Of a DNA stretch of 38,714 bases, positions 17,732 to 25,360 are shown one piece after another (the stretch's first letter is position 1; each line of letters starts with the position of its first letter). Both the position numbers and the translations under genes were made by a program. Below the pieces are notes generated by a model that was not told the DNA's origin, did no database searches, and saw nothing but the letters and a program-made list of their open reading frames with translations. The DNA is from a virus, in the IMG/VR virus record IMGVR_UViG_3300020419_000888, positions 1 through 38,714 of that record; one strand, given 5' to 3'.

Positions 17732-18306
17732 TGAAAACACACTTACTTGGTAATGAGCATCAATGGATAATTGAAACACACTATCCTGACATGGAAGAAT
17801 TTGACTTTCATTGGGATAAAAAAGTATTTCCGGAAGAGACACGTGAAGATGTAAGTGATCAAACAAGCACGTATAGAGGTAAGCAATGGAACATACACCC
17901 ACAAGCATTTTTAAATGAATGGAAGTATAAACCATATCTACAGGAAAAGATAGATGAAGTAGGACTACCTATTACACTAACAGATCTTTGTGCTTTGTGG
18001 ACAGTTGAATATAGAAAAGGTGGTTGGCAGAAAGCTCACAGACACGGCGATCAAACAGTAAAAAAGATTAGTGCAGTATGCTATCTTACACCTCCTGATG
18101 AAGATGACAGTGCATTCCACGGTGGTACGTTTGCTTATCTATATGATGGACAGGGTAATACACATGATCTTTGTTATAAACCAGATCGTGGAGATATTTT
18201 AATATTTAAAAGTACGGTATTACATGGATGCTATCCTGTACGGGAAAACAAGAGAGTATTCGTAGTTGATTACTTTTACGAGGACAAAAATGATACAAAC
18301 AATTAA
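17728..18306 (+). CDS. 2-oxoglutarate/Fe(II)-dependent oxygenase
   Basis: Start taken at the tandem ATGATG (17728), overlapping the HAD stop. About 192 residues. KAHRHGDQTVKKISAVCYLTPP gives the His...Asp part of the HxD iron site. GGTFAYLYDG is the strand between, GDILIFKSTVLHGCYPV the distal His, and NKRVFVVDYFY the Arg that binds 2-oxoglutarate. It resembles the 2OG-FeII_Oxy_5 group common in marine phages. Substrate unknown. Confidence 0.8.
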   Translation: MMKTHLLGNEHQWIIETHYPDMEEFDFHWDKKVFPEETREDVSDQTSTYRGKQWNIHPQAFLNEWKYKPYLQEKIDEVGLPITLTDLCALWTVEYRKGGWQKAHRHGDQTVKKISAVCYLTPPDEDDSAFHGGTFAYLYDGQGNTHDLCYKPDRGDILIFKSTVLHGCYPVRENKRVFVVDYFYEDKNDTNN

Positions 18307-18568
18307 ACAATTTGTTAAAGAAAGTTATAATAATAGCAAAGTAGCTTTCTTTTGCGAAATGGCTGAAGCTACGTTATTGATAAGTGCAAGTGCAGTATTA
18401 ACTTACACTGTATTAAATCCAGCCACAAAAATCTTTATCCCTTTATACCTAGTTGGAAGTATGCTAGGGATAATTAGTGCTATAATAAGAAGAGCGGCAT
18501 TTGTAATCGTGCTATGTAGCTGGTTTACAATTATGAATGTTATCGCATTATGGAGGTTATTTTTATGA
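18290..18568 (+). CDS. Small membrane protein, three predicted segments
   Basis: Starts at ATG 18290, with GAGG about 7 bases upstream; a TTG-type start at 18266 is less likely. About 92 residues with hydrophobic stretches AEATLLISASAVLTYTVL, IFIPLYLVGSMLGIISAI and AAFVIVLCSWFTIMNVIALW. No known family. It overlaps the oxygenase by 17 bases and the deformylase by 4. An inner-membrane location is likely. Confidence 0.65.
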   Translation: MIQTIKQFVKESYNNSKVAFFCEMAEATLLISASAVLTYTVLNPATKIFIPLYLVGSMLGIISAIIRRAAFVIVLCSWFTIMNVIALWRLFL

Positions 18569-19083
18569 AACTAGAACTTATTAAACATCCAAGTGAATGG
18601 TTGTCAAAGAAACTAGATCCATGGGACTTTGACAACCCTCCAATGGATCCAGCAGATATGAAACAACAGATGCTGAGAATTATGAAGGCAAATCTTGGTA
18701 TTGGACTATCAGCTAATCAAGTTGGAATCAATGCAAGAGCATTTGTTATGGTCAGCAACAATGCAACAAACAATCAGATGGATAGAGAACTACTTTGTAT
18801 TAATCCTGAAGTGGTTGAGAAAATAGGTGAAGATGTTCCTATGTGGGAAGGTTGTTTAAGTTTTCCCGGAGTAAATGTACAAGTAGTACGTAACCATAAG
18901 ATCAAAGCTAAATGGCATCTACCTAACGGAACAGTAAAGGAAGACATTTATGTAGGTTATGATGCAGTATGTTTTCAACATGAATTAGATCATCTAGACG
19001 GTGTTACATTTGATCAACATGTTGCTCCTGTAACTTGGAGACAGGCAGTAGAAGATGCAAAAAAGAAATTAGACAATGCCTGA
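18565..19083 (+). CDS. def: Peptide deformylase
   Basis: A 172-residue enzyme that removes the formyl group from new polypeptides. ATG 18565 has GGAGG 8 bases upstream, so I prefer it to ATG 18550. All three motifs are present: GLSANQVG (residues 48-54, motif I GxGxAAxQ variant with Ser for Ala), EGCLSFPG (95-102, metal Cys97) and QHELDHLDG (138-146, metal His139 and His143). Phage deformylases are known from marine phages and are usually core-only, as here. It overlaps the next gene by 8 bases. Confidence 0.9.
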   Translation: MKLELIKHPSEWLSKKLDPWDFDNPPMDPADMKQQMLRIMKANLGIGLSANQVGINARAFVMVSNNATNNQMDRELLCINPEVVEKIGEDVPMWEGCLSFPGVNVQVVRNHKIKAKWHLPNGTVKEDIYVGYDAVCFQHELDHLDGVTFDQHVAPVTWRQAVEDAKKKLDNA

Positions 19084-19639
19084 TATAGATATAGACTTTG
19101 CCGATAGAGATGATGTATTAGCAAGACTAAAACATAGAGTAGCTAAACTGGACTCAGGCAAAAAACATAACACAGGAATCTATGTGACAGAAGTGCCACA
19201 TAATCCTGTGGATATGATATCTACTATTGATTATAAAACTGCTGAAGATAGAGGCTACTTCAAATTAGATTTTCTAAACGTTAGCATCTATGATAAAGTA
19301 AAAGACGAACAACATCTAAAAGAACTTATGAGTAAAGAACCAATGTGGGAGTTACTCGAACACAAAGACTTCAGTGACAAGCTCTTTCATGTTTCGGGAC
19401 ATGAACAAGTGCTTAACAAAACAAAACCAGATAGCATAGAAAAACTTGCGGCGGTATTGGCAATGATTAGGCCAGCGAAAAGATATCTTATAGGCAAACC
19501 TTGGCAAGACATATTATCAGAAGTATGGGTAAAACCAACAGACGGATCCTACTATTTTAAAAAGGCACATGCTATGAGTTATGCAGTAGCAGTAGCAGTA
19601 CACATGAATTTAATATGCGAGGAAGTAAATGCAGTATGA
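19076..19639 (+). CDS. Miniature DNA polymerase III alpha-like protein
   Basis: A 187-residue protein that begins exactly at the DnaE active-site motif: MPDIDIDFADRDD (Asp5 and Asp7 would be the two catalytic acids), then YFKLDFLNVSIYD with Asp65 as third acid. LFHVSGHEQVLNK...LAAVLAMIRPAKRY and FKKAHAMSYAVAVAVHM match later DnaE blocks. The PHP domain, the GRGS block and the tau-binding region are absent. Whether it polymerises DNA is unknown; marine phages carry similar proteins. Overlaps the deformylase by 8 bases. Confidence 0.75.
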   Translation: MPDIDIDFADRDDVLARLKHRVAKLDSGKKHNTGIYVTEVPHNPVDMISTIDYKTAEDRGYFKLDFLNVSIYDKVKDEQHLKELMSKEPMWELLEHKDFSDKLFHVSGHEQVLNKTKPDSIEKLAAVLAMIRPAKRYLIGKPWQDILSEVWVKPTDGSYYFKKAHAMSYAVAVAVHMNLICEEVNAV

Positions 19640-19859
19640 AGTTGAAGATTACAGAAAGAAACCACCTACACCATCTTGGATTGATTGGCAAGTACCAAAA
19701 GATAAAGGACTTGATTATATAGGCAGACTGGCTTTCTGGACAGTATTGATTCCTGTTGTATTGTTTGGTTATATACTTGCACCTTTGCCCTTCTTTATAC
19801 AGTTGGTGCTATTAGATTTTTTTATATATTTGCAGTATAAGAATAGAGGTGATATTTAA
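19629..19859 (+). CDS. Small membrane protein
   Basis: A 76-residue protein with a polar, proline-rich N-terminus (KKPPTPSWIDWQVPKD) and two hydrophobic segments (LAFWTVLIPVVLFGYILAPL and FFIQLVLLDFFIYLQY). The start has GAGGAAGT 5 bases upstream. No known family. It ends 7 bases from the stop of the minus-strand gene that follows, so the two are convergent. Confidence 0.55.
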   Translation: MQYEVEDYRKKPPTPSWIDWQVPKDKGLDYIGRLAFWTVLIPVVLFGYILAPLPFFIQLVLLDFFIYLQYKNRGDI

Positions 19860-19866
19860 TTGCGTT

Positions 19867-20238
19867 CTATCTCGAAGGCTTTTTCACTAACTGTACTGAT
19901 TTACGTTTCACTCTTTTTATTGCTAATTTATTTAAATTAACAGTAGGTCCTAAACTTACTTTAACGTCTTTACTATTCATTGTCATTAATACATACTTGA
20001 AAGGTATCATATCCTTTTGTAAGAATATATTGATAGGTATCATTCTATTAGATTCCCACCACCATACTTCACCTAGTTCTATAAATCTAGCTTTCTCTTC
20101 CTCAGAGTGAATATTTGTAAAAATGTACATGCTTGTAATAAACGTATCTTGATTGTTTATAATGCCCACATATTCTTGTCCCCCGTAGGTAACTACGCTT
20201 AAAAACGGGAACTTTTCTTCTATATCTTTTCTTAACAT
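19867..20238 (-). CDS. Unrecognised phage protein on the minus strand
   Basis: A 123-residue protein, the only minus-strand gene in the first 31 kb. It starts MLRKDIEEKFPFLSVVTYGG and has a C-terminal half rich in Lys/Arg (KRVKRKSVQLVKKPSR), suggesting nucleic-acid binding. YVGIINNQDTFITSMYIF and EVWWWESNRMIPINIFL look like a mixed alpha/beta core. I cannot name the family. It is divergent from the 20281 gene (43 bp gap) and convergent with 19629. The orientation suggests separate timing of expression. Confidence 0.6.
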   Translation of the reverse strand: MLRKDIEEKFPFLSVVTYGGQEYVGIINNQDTFITSMYIFTNIHSEEEKARFIELGEVWWWESNRMIPINIFLQKDMIPFKYVLMTMNSKDVKVSLGPTVNLNKLAIKRVKRKSVQLVKKPSR

Positions 20239-20244
20239 AATATC

Positions 20245-20252
20245 AATAAATA
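20245..20252 (+). promoter_or_regulatory. Late-promoter-like AATAAATA box
   Basis: AATAAATA lies 28 bases before the probable virion gene at 20281, in the 42-bp divergent gap. This matches the NATAAATA late-promoter pattern of T4-like phages and fits a structural gene downstream. A weak call because the region is AT-rich. Confidence 0.35.
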
Positions 20253-20280
20253 CACTAGTAATAACCTATGGATTTGTACA

Positions 20281-21048
20281 ATGCAACTAGTACCAAGATA
20301 TTTAGTTTCAAATAACACCGTAGTCGTCTCAGATGGCTTTGCGGCTAACAAGGAGTATAGAAAAGTGTATCAGAGAAATATAAAAATAGTGAAAGGAATA
20401 GACAACACCATTACTTTCGAGGTCAAAAACAGCGATCAAAAGCCTGTATCAATACTAAACACCTACACACCTTTTGTAGAAATTTTTACAGAAGATGATG
20501 TATTATTTAAAAAATACACAGGAACAATAAAAGAAACTTCTACTCCTTTATACAAAGGTCAGTTTACAATCAATGTGTCTGATAACGATACTATGAACAT
20601 TGACGGACAATATCTATCATATACTGTATACCTTACAAAGGCATCAGATAATACAAATACAATTACATACGCAGATAGTCAGTTTGGTGCTACAGGTACT
20701 ATAGAACTTATAAGCGAAGCATTTCCAGGTCCACATGACAGTAAAACAATAACAACTTTTTTGGATAGTATTAGTTCGGTAGTCAACGGTGAACCGCATA
20801 CCAATTCAAATACAGCCTTGCACACGGCGGCAATATACTCTACAGGATTCGCAGGAACTGTAAAGATACAAGGAACATTAGAAGACAACACAACCAATAA
20901 TTGGTTTGATATAAACACCGTGACAATGTCTAGTCCTACACAACCAACTTACCAAAACTTTAACGGTGTGTTTAGTAATATCCGTTTTACTGTTGCAAAT
21001 GATAGTGGTAATACTGGAACAATTGATAAAATTTTATTAAGAAACTAG
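20281..21048 (+). CDS. Probable virion structural protein
   Basis: A 255-residue beta-rich protein, low in Cys and rich in Thr, Asn and Ser, typical of tail-fibre, baseplate or head-decoration proteins. It opens MQLVPRYLVSNNTVVVS and has repeated short strands (TITFEVKNSDQKP, YLSYTVYLTKAS, FSNIRFTVANDSGN). The first half resembles BppU-like Ig modules. The C-terminal segment (FAGTVKIQGTLEDNTTNNWFDI) resembles a jelly-roll/carbohydrate-binding-like strand pattern. No enzymatic motif. A late-promoter-like box sits upstream. Structural role is inference. Confidence 0.5.
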   Translation: MQLVPRYLVSNNTVVVSDGFAANKEYRKVYQRNIKIVKGIDNTITFEVKNSDQKPVSILNTYTPFVEIFTEDDVLFKKYTGTIKETSTPLYKGQFTINVSDNDTMNIDGQYLSYTVYLTKASDNTNTITYADSQFGATGTIELISEAFPGPHDSKTITTFLDSISSVVNGEPHTNSNTALHTAAIYSTGFAGTVKIQGTLEDNTTNNWFDINTVTMSSPTQPTYQNFNGVFSNIRFTVANDSGNTGTIDKILLRN

Positions 21049-21077
21049 TTGACATAACTAGCTTTTGAAGTTATACT
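21045..21077 (+). promoter_or_regulatory. Sigma70-type promoter with dyad, for the primase
   Basis: TTGACA at 21049-21054 and TATACT at 21072-21077, exactly 17 bases apart. A CTAGTT...AACTAG inverted repeat (21045-21050 and 21056-21061) straddles the -35, a plausible operator. Transcription would begin near 21084, the A of the primase ATG, implying a leaderless message. Confidence 0.6.
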
Positions 21078-21083
21078 AAAAGC

Positions 21084-22082
21084 ATGAGTATAGTATATGA
21101 AGCCTTGACAGGACATTTGCCAGCAAAAAGAAAGACTACTCCTAGTGGATGGACTAGTTTTAATGCTCCTTGTTGCGTTCATAATGGTACGAGTGCTGAC
21201 ACAAGACAACGCGGAGGAATCATAAACAACGAACAAGATGGAACAAGTTACCATTGTTTCAATTGTGGTTTCAAAGCAAGTTGGCAACCAGGGCGTAGAA
21301 TTACATATAAGATGAAAAGACTTATGCAATGGTTAAACATTCCAGACGAAACCATTACTAAAATAAGTCTTGCAGTATTAGAGACAGAACAAAATGATTT
21401 CACGGAAAGTTTACAACTTCCTAAGTTTGATATAAAAAAATTACCGGAAGGTGCTAAACCTTTACAAGAATGGGCAGACTATTGTGCATTGGAACCAACT
21501 GGCGTAGATGAAAATCTGTATAAGGTATTTGCTTACTTACAAAGCAGACAACTATATTTTGACGATTACAACTTCCATTGGTCACCATTACTTGGCTATA
21601 GAGATAGACTAATTGTTCCGTTCTATCATAATAAACAAATTGTAGGATACACTGCTAGAAAAATTACAGACGGTGCACCTAAGTACATAAGTGATCAACA
21701 ACCTGGTTATGTTTTTAATCTAGATAATCAAACATATGGCAGGATATACACTGTAGTTGTCGAAGGTCCATTTGATGCAATAGCAGTAGAAGGTGTTGCA
21801 TTACTAGGCAGTGAAATCAAAGATCAACAGAGCTTGTTAATTAATACATTAAATACAAAAGTAATTATTGTCCCTGATAGAGATGATGCAGGAAAACATA
21901 TGGTTGAACAAGCAATAGATCTTAAATGGGGAGTTAGTATGCCTGTATGGGATAAGGATATAAAAGATGTTAATGAAGCAGTGCAAAAATATGGAAAGAT
22001 ATACACACTACATTCTATAATTGCAAGTGCAGAGTTCAACGAATTAAAAATTAAACTAGGAGCAAAGAAATGGTTTGGTTAA
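21084..22082 (+). CDS. DNA primase, gp61-like (zinc ribbon plus toprim)
   Basis: A 332-residue protein. The N-terminal zinc-binding module has Cys30/Cys31, His33, Cys58 and Cys61 (APCCVHNGTS ... YHCFNCG). The C-terminal toprim core has VVEGPFDAIAVEG (catalytic Glu, about residue 226) and IIVPDRDDAG (Asp-x-Asp). It would make RNA primers with the gp41-like helicase encoded at 23870. T4 gp61 is about 342 residues, so length fits. It starts directly at the end of a sigma70-type promoter and overlaps the next small gene by 13 bases. Confidence 0.8.
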   Translation: MSIVYEALTGHLPAKRKTTPSGWTSFNAPCCVHNGTSADTRQRGGIINNEQDGTSYHCFNCGFKASWQPGRRITYKMKRLMQWLNIPDETITKISLAVLETEQNDFTESLQLPKFDIKKLPEGAKPLQEWADYCALEPTGVDENLYKVFAYLQSRQLYFDDYNFHWSPLLGYRDRLIVPFYHNKQIVGYTARKITDGAPKYISDQQPGYVFNLDNQTYGRIYTVVVEGPFDAIAVEGVALLGSEIKDQQSLLINTLNTKVIIVPDRDDAGKHMVEQAIDLKWGVSMPVWDKDIKDVNEAVQKYGKIYTLHSIIASAEFNELKIKLGAKKWFG

Positions 22083-22213
22083 AAGACCTTTGGTATAGCA
22101 TGACATTTCCTGTCAGATATTATCTAATGAAATATGACGACTGGAAACGTAACAAACGCCTAAAGAAGAAAATAGAAAAGTTACAAAAGCAAGACCCGTT
22201 TATATACAAATAG
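22070..22213 (+). CDS. Small protein of 47 residues, overlapping the primase end
   Basis: ATG at 22070 has AGGAG 7 bases upstream and the frame runs to TAG at 22211-22213, overlapping the primase stop by 13 bases. The product is MVWLKDLWYSMTFPVRYYLM followed by a very basic region with KRNKRLKKKIEKLQKQ. No family known. The strong ribosome site and Lys-rich helix make it a credible small gene; it may bind nucleic acid or a membrane surface. Confidence 0.6.
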   Translation: MVWLKDLWYSMTFPVRYYLMKYDDWKRNKRLKKKIEKLQKQDPFIYK

Positions 22214-22229
22214 AAAGGAGGGATGACAA

Positions 22230-22460
22230 TTGATGACTGAAATAACAAAAGGCATTGTTAACGCAGTGAAAGATAAGATGGACGAAAGTCTATTACTTGC
22301 AATCATATTCTTTATAGGACATATTATAATTGCAATGACAGTTGTAAGTTTAGTGACAGGTGCAAGTATTTGGGAAGCTGGTGTAGTAGCCATAATAGAA
22401 CCAGCAGTGAACTCAGTATGGTTTTACGTACTACACAAGCTATGGAAGAAATATAAATGA
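22230..22460 (+). CDS. DUF2061-like small membrane protein
   Basis: A 76-residue membrane protein. LLLAIIFFIGHIIIAMTVVSLVTG and EAGVVAIIEPAVNSVWFYVLHKLWKK match the shape of DUF2061 proteins, including the Glu and the conserved aromatic tail. An AAAGGAGG at 22215-22222 gives 8 bases to TTG 22230 and 11 to ATG 22233; either could start it. Its stop overlaps the carbamoyltransferase ATG (ATGA). Function unknown. Confidence 0.65.
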   Translation: MMTEITKGIVNAVKDKMDESLLLAIIFFIGHIIIAMTVVSLVTGASIWEAGVVAIIEPAVNSVWFYVLHKLWKKYK

Positions 22461-23422
22461 TAACCTGGGGAATGGTAGGCAACAGCCACGATGCTAGTTT
22501 AGCCTGTTTCATAGACGACAAACCTTGGTGGGCCTGTATGGCAAAAGACTTCAGCAAAGTTGATAACGATCCGGACTTCAACTGGACTATGATAGAAGCG
22601 GCCAATCAAGCCTATGGCAAACCAGATAGAATAGTCTGGTATGAAAAGCCTTTATTGAAAACTACTAGACAATGGTGGGCAGGACAAGGCTGGTTAGCCA
22701 AAGAGAATAATATAAAAAATTATCTCTCCCAGTGGGATATTACTGCTCCTATAGAGTATGCACCACATCATCATGCACATGCGGCATATGGTTATTATAC
22801 AAGCGGATTAGATAATGCTTCTATACTAGTAATGGATAGTATAGGAGAATGGGAATGCCTTACTATATGGAAAGGTCAAGGCAATAAACTAAAAAAAGTT
22901 TTCACACAAAGATATCCACATAGTGTTGGATTGTTCTATAGTGCAATGACACAGAGATGCGGACTAACAGCAAACAAAGACGAATACAAGATTGCAGAAA
23001 TGGCCAAGAAAGGCAATGACAGTTTAGTAGGACTAGTACATAAACACTTATTACATAACGACTTAGACGGAAGGATGCCAGGCGTCTTTTTCAAACAGAA
23101 TTTACACAAAGGTTGTAACTGGTTACTGCCTGACATGACAACAAAGAAACACATGAATAACCTAGCTTATGCTACACAGTTCTTATATGAAAAAATTTTA
23201 AAGTCCAATGCAGATTGGTGTAAAAAGAATTTGCCAAGTAAAAATTTAATTATTACTGGTGGATGTGCATTGAATAAACAAGCTAATCAAAAGATTGAAG
23301 AAGATTGGAAGAAAATATACGTTCCAAAGAATCCAGGTGATCCAGGCAGTTGTATTGGAGCAGTGTTAACTAAAATCAAAAAACAGGTTGACTACAATGA
23401 CAAAATATGGTATACTCGTTGA
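22457..23422 (+). CDS. Carbamoyltransferase, N-terminal Kae1-like domain only
   Basis: A 321-residue protein of the NodU/CmcH/TobZ family. GMVGNSHDASLA and APHHHAHAAYGYYTSG (HHHAHA at 104-109) are the metal and nucleotide motifs that activate carbamoyl phosphate. SILVMDSIGEWE and YPHSVGLFYSAMTQRCGL follow, then NLIITGGCALN. Family members are about 550-600 residues; the C-terminal carbamoyl-transfer domain is absent. It could be a carbamoyladenylate-making domain or a divergent enzyme modifying surface sugars. Confidence 0.8.
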   Translation: MITWGMVGNSHDASLACFIDDKPWWACMAKDFSKVDNDPDFNWTMIEAANQAYGKPDRIVWYEKPLLKTTRQWWAGQGWLAKENNIKNYLSQWDITAPIEYAPHHHAHAAYGYYTSGLDNASILVMDSIGEWECLTIWKGQGNKLKKVFTQRYPHSVGLFYSAMTQRCGLTANKDEYKIAEMAKKGNDSLVGLVHKHLLHNDLDGRMPGVFFKQNLHKGCNWLLPDMTTKKHMNNLAYATQFLYEKILKSNADWCKKNLPSKNLIITGGCALNKQANQKIEEDWKKIYVPKNPGDPGSCIGAVLTKIKKQVDYNDKIWYTR

Positions 23423-23423
23423 T

Positions 23424-23732
23424 ATGAATAAGGTTTATAAAAAGTTAGATGAAAAGATAAAAGAATTGAATTCTAGTAGAGTGTACAAAAAAATTACACC
23501 AATGCACGATCTAAGTTGGTATGTAAAATGGACTGCCAGCTTCTTTATACTTACTGCCGTTGCGGCTAGGAGTGTAGGTACTATTCCACTTATTGACTTG
23601 TGGTTTAGTTTGGTAGGTACATTAGGTTGGCTTTGGGTAGGTATGTTATGGCATGATAGAGCTTTGACTATGTTGAACGGTGCTTTAGCAACTGTATTAT
23701 TAATGGGGTTAATGAATCATTATTTTGGATGA
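23424..23732 (+). CDS. DUF6552-like small membrane protein
   Basis: Start taken at ATG 23424 (MNKVYKKLDEKI), right after the carbamoyltransferase stop; an upstream TTG at 23388 lies inside that gene. About 102 residues. YVKWTASFFILTAVAARSVG, PLIDLWFSLVGTLGWLWVG and MLWHDRALTMLNGALATVLL match the W-K-W and G-W...W-x-D-R-A-L pattern common in marine T4-like phages. Two or three membrane segments; role unknown. Confidence 0.65.
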   Translation: MNKVYKKLDEKIKELNSSRVYKKITPMHDLSWYVKWTASFFILTAVAARSVGTIPLIDLWFSLVGTLGWLWVGMLWHDRALTMLNGALATVLLMGLMNHYFG

Positions 23733-23886
23733 AGTAAACAAAAAATTAAATAAGGAATACCCAAAACTGTTACATGCTGTAAGGTTTGGTTCAGATCTGC
23801 CAGAAGCAACCAAGAAGGCAGTGGTATATAAATTTATAGAAACATTAGAAGAATTAGTAAAGGCATTAGATGAAGCAAAACGTTGA
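23725..23886 (+). CDS. Small protein of 53 residues with a TTG start
   Basis: A frame from TTG 23725 to TGA 23884-23886 that fills the gap between the membrane protein and dnaB, overlapping both (8 and 17 bases). The product, starting MDEVNKKLNKEYPKLL and ending ALDEAKR, has amphipathic helices and a clear coding look. There is no good Shine-Dalgarno; coupling to the upstream stop could serve. No family recognised. A helicase-accessory role is only suggested by position. Confidence 0.5.
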   Translation: MDEVNKKLNKEYPKLLHAVRFGSDLPEATKKAVVYKFIETLEELVKALDEAKR

Positions 23887-25303
23887 TTATGGATATGATA
23901 TACAAAAAGTATATCTCGAGATGATGCTGAGTGATGCAGAAAGTTTTGTAAGATGTCAGGGCATATTTGACAGCAGTTTATTCGATAGAAAGCTACAGAA
24001 AGCCGCACAGTTTCTTTATGACTATGTTGGTGAACACAACGTTCTTCCTACACAGGAAATGGTAAATGCCGCGGCACAAACTAATTTAGAAGTCCCAACA
24101 GGTTTACAAGAAAGCCATTATGATTGGTTACTATCTGACTTTGAAACATTCAGCAGACATAAAAGTTTAGAACGTGCGATACTTGAAAGTGCTGACTTGC
24201 TTGAAAAAGGTGAGTATGGTCCTGTAGAATCTAAAATTAAAAATGCAGTACAAATAGGATTACAAAAAGACTTAGGTACAGACTATTGGAAAGATCCTAA
24301 GCAAAGATTATTAGCAATTAAAGATAACAATGGACAGGTAAAAACAGGTTGGGAGAGTCTTGATAGAAAACTATTTGGAGGATTCAATCGAGGAGAGCTT
24401 AATATATTTGCTGGTGGATCAGGTGCAGGTAAGAGTTTGTTCTTAGCAAACTTAGGTGTGAACTGGGCAATGGCAGGTATGAATGCATTGTATCTTACTT
24501 TTGAATTGAGTGAGAACTTAGTTAGTATGAGAATAGACAGTATGGTTACTGACATTCCAAGTAGAGATATTTTTAAAGACGTCGATGACGTTGAAATGAA
24601 AGTTAAGATGATTGGTAAAAAGGCTGGAGCATTCCAAGTCAAATACATGCCAAGTGGTAAGACTCCTAATGACATTAGAGCTTACTTAAAAGAATATGAG
24701 ATCAAGATGAATAGAAAGGTTGACGTGTTATTAGTTGACTATCTTGATTTGATGATGCCTAACGGTGCTAGAGTAAGTGCTGAAAATTTGTTTATCAAAG
24801 ATAAGTTTGTATCTGAAGAACTACGTAACTTGGCTATGGAACTTAACTGTGTGTTCGTTACAGCATCGCAGTTGAACAGAGCAAGTGTTGAAGAGATTGA
24901 ATTTGATCATTCGCACATCAGTGGTGGTTTAAGTAAGATACAAACTGCTGACAATGTGATTGGTATCTTTACAAGTAGAGCAATGCGTGAACGTGGTAGA
25001 TATCAGATACAACTTATGAAAACTAGAAGTTCTAGTGGCGTTGGTAGTAAGGTAGATTTAGAATTTGATGTGGATAGCTTACGTATCAGAGATCTTGCAG
25101 ATGACGATGAGTATCAAGAATTTGATAAACGTAAGTCAACAATCTATGAAGGATTGAAACGTAATACTATGACAGGCACTACTGATACTGAACAAGCAGA
25201 TGCTAATCCAAAGGTAGGCGACTCAGTAGGTAAAATTAAAGCCGAAGCCGATTCAACAAAGCTAAGATCATTCCTAGCCAATTTAGGTCAAGACGAAGAA
25301 TAG
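23870..25303 (+). CDS. gp41-like replicative DNA helicase (DnaB family)
   Basis: A 477-residue RecA-fold hexameric helicase, close to T4 gp41 (475). AGGSGAGKSLFLANLG (Walker A at 182-189), LYLTFELSE (H1a), VDVLLVDYLDLM (Walker B) and FVTASQLNR (H3) are all present. An arginine finger region follows at ISGGLSKIQTADNVIGI. The N-terminal 130 residues are the collar/primase-binding helices. It would unwind DNA ahead of the replicative polymerase with the primase at 21084. Confidence 0.9.
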   Translation: MKQNVDYGYDIQKVYLEMMLSDAESFVRCQGIFDSSLFDRKLQKAAQFLYDYVGEHNVLPTQEMVNAAAQTNLEVPTGLQESHYDWLLSDFETFSRHKSLERAILESADLLEKGEYGPVESKIKNAVQIGLQKDLGTDYWKDPKQRLLAIKDNNGQVKTGWESLDRKLFGGFNRGELNIFAGGSGAGKSLFLANLGVNWAMAGMNALYLTFELSENLVSMRIDSMVTDIPSRDIFKDVDDVEMKVKMIGKKAGAFQVKYMPSGKTPNDIRAYLKEYEIKMNRKVDVLLVDYLDLMMPNGARVSAENLFIKDKFVSEELRNLAMELNCVFVTASQLNRASVEEIEFDHSHISGGLSKIQTADNVIGIFTSRAMRERGRYQIQLMKTRSSSGVGSKVDLEFDVDSLRIRDLADDDEYQEFDKRKSTIYEGLKRNTMTGTTDTEQADANPKVGDSVGKIKAEADSTKLRSFLANLGQDEE

Positions 25304-25318
25304 CCAATTATACTAGCA

Positions 25319-25326
25319 TATAAATA
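25319..25326 (+). promoter_or_regulatory. Late-promoter-like TATAAATA box
   Basis: An exact TATAAATA in the 57-bp gap between the DnaB-like helicase and the PolIII-alpha-like gene. A start about 7 bases later leaves a leader with GGAGG (25351-25355). The gap is one of the few without gene overlap in this part, which supports a real promoter. Confidence 0.4.
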
Positions 25327-25360
25327 CTTTGCTTAGGCACATAGGCAATTGGAGGCTATT

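Noticed and set aside
19076-19639. Reading the mini PolIII-alpha gene as a broken copy of the 25361 gene
   Set aside because: It has its own intact frame, ordered conserved motifs and sequence clearly different from the larger protein; it is a separate homologue.
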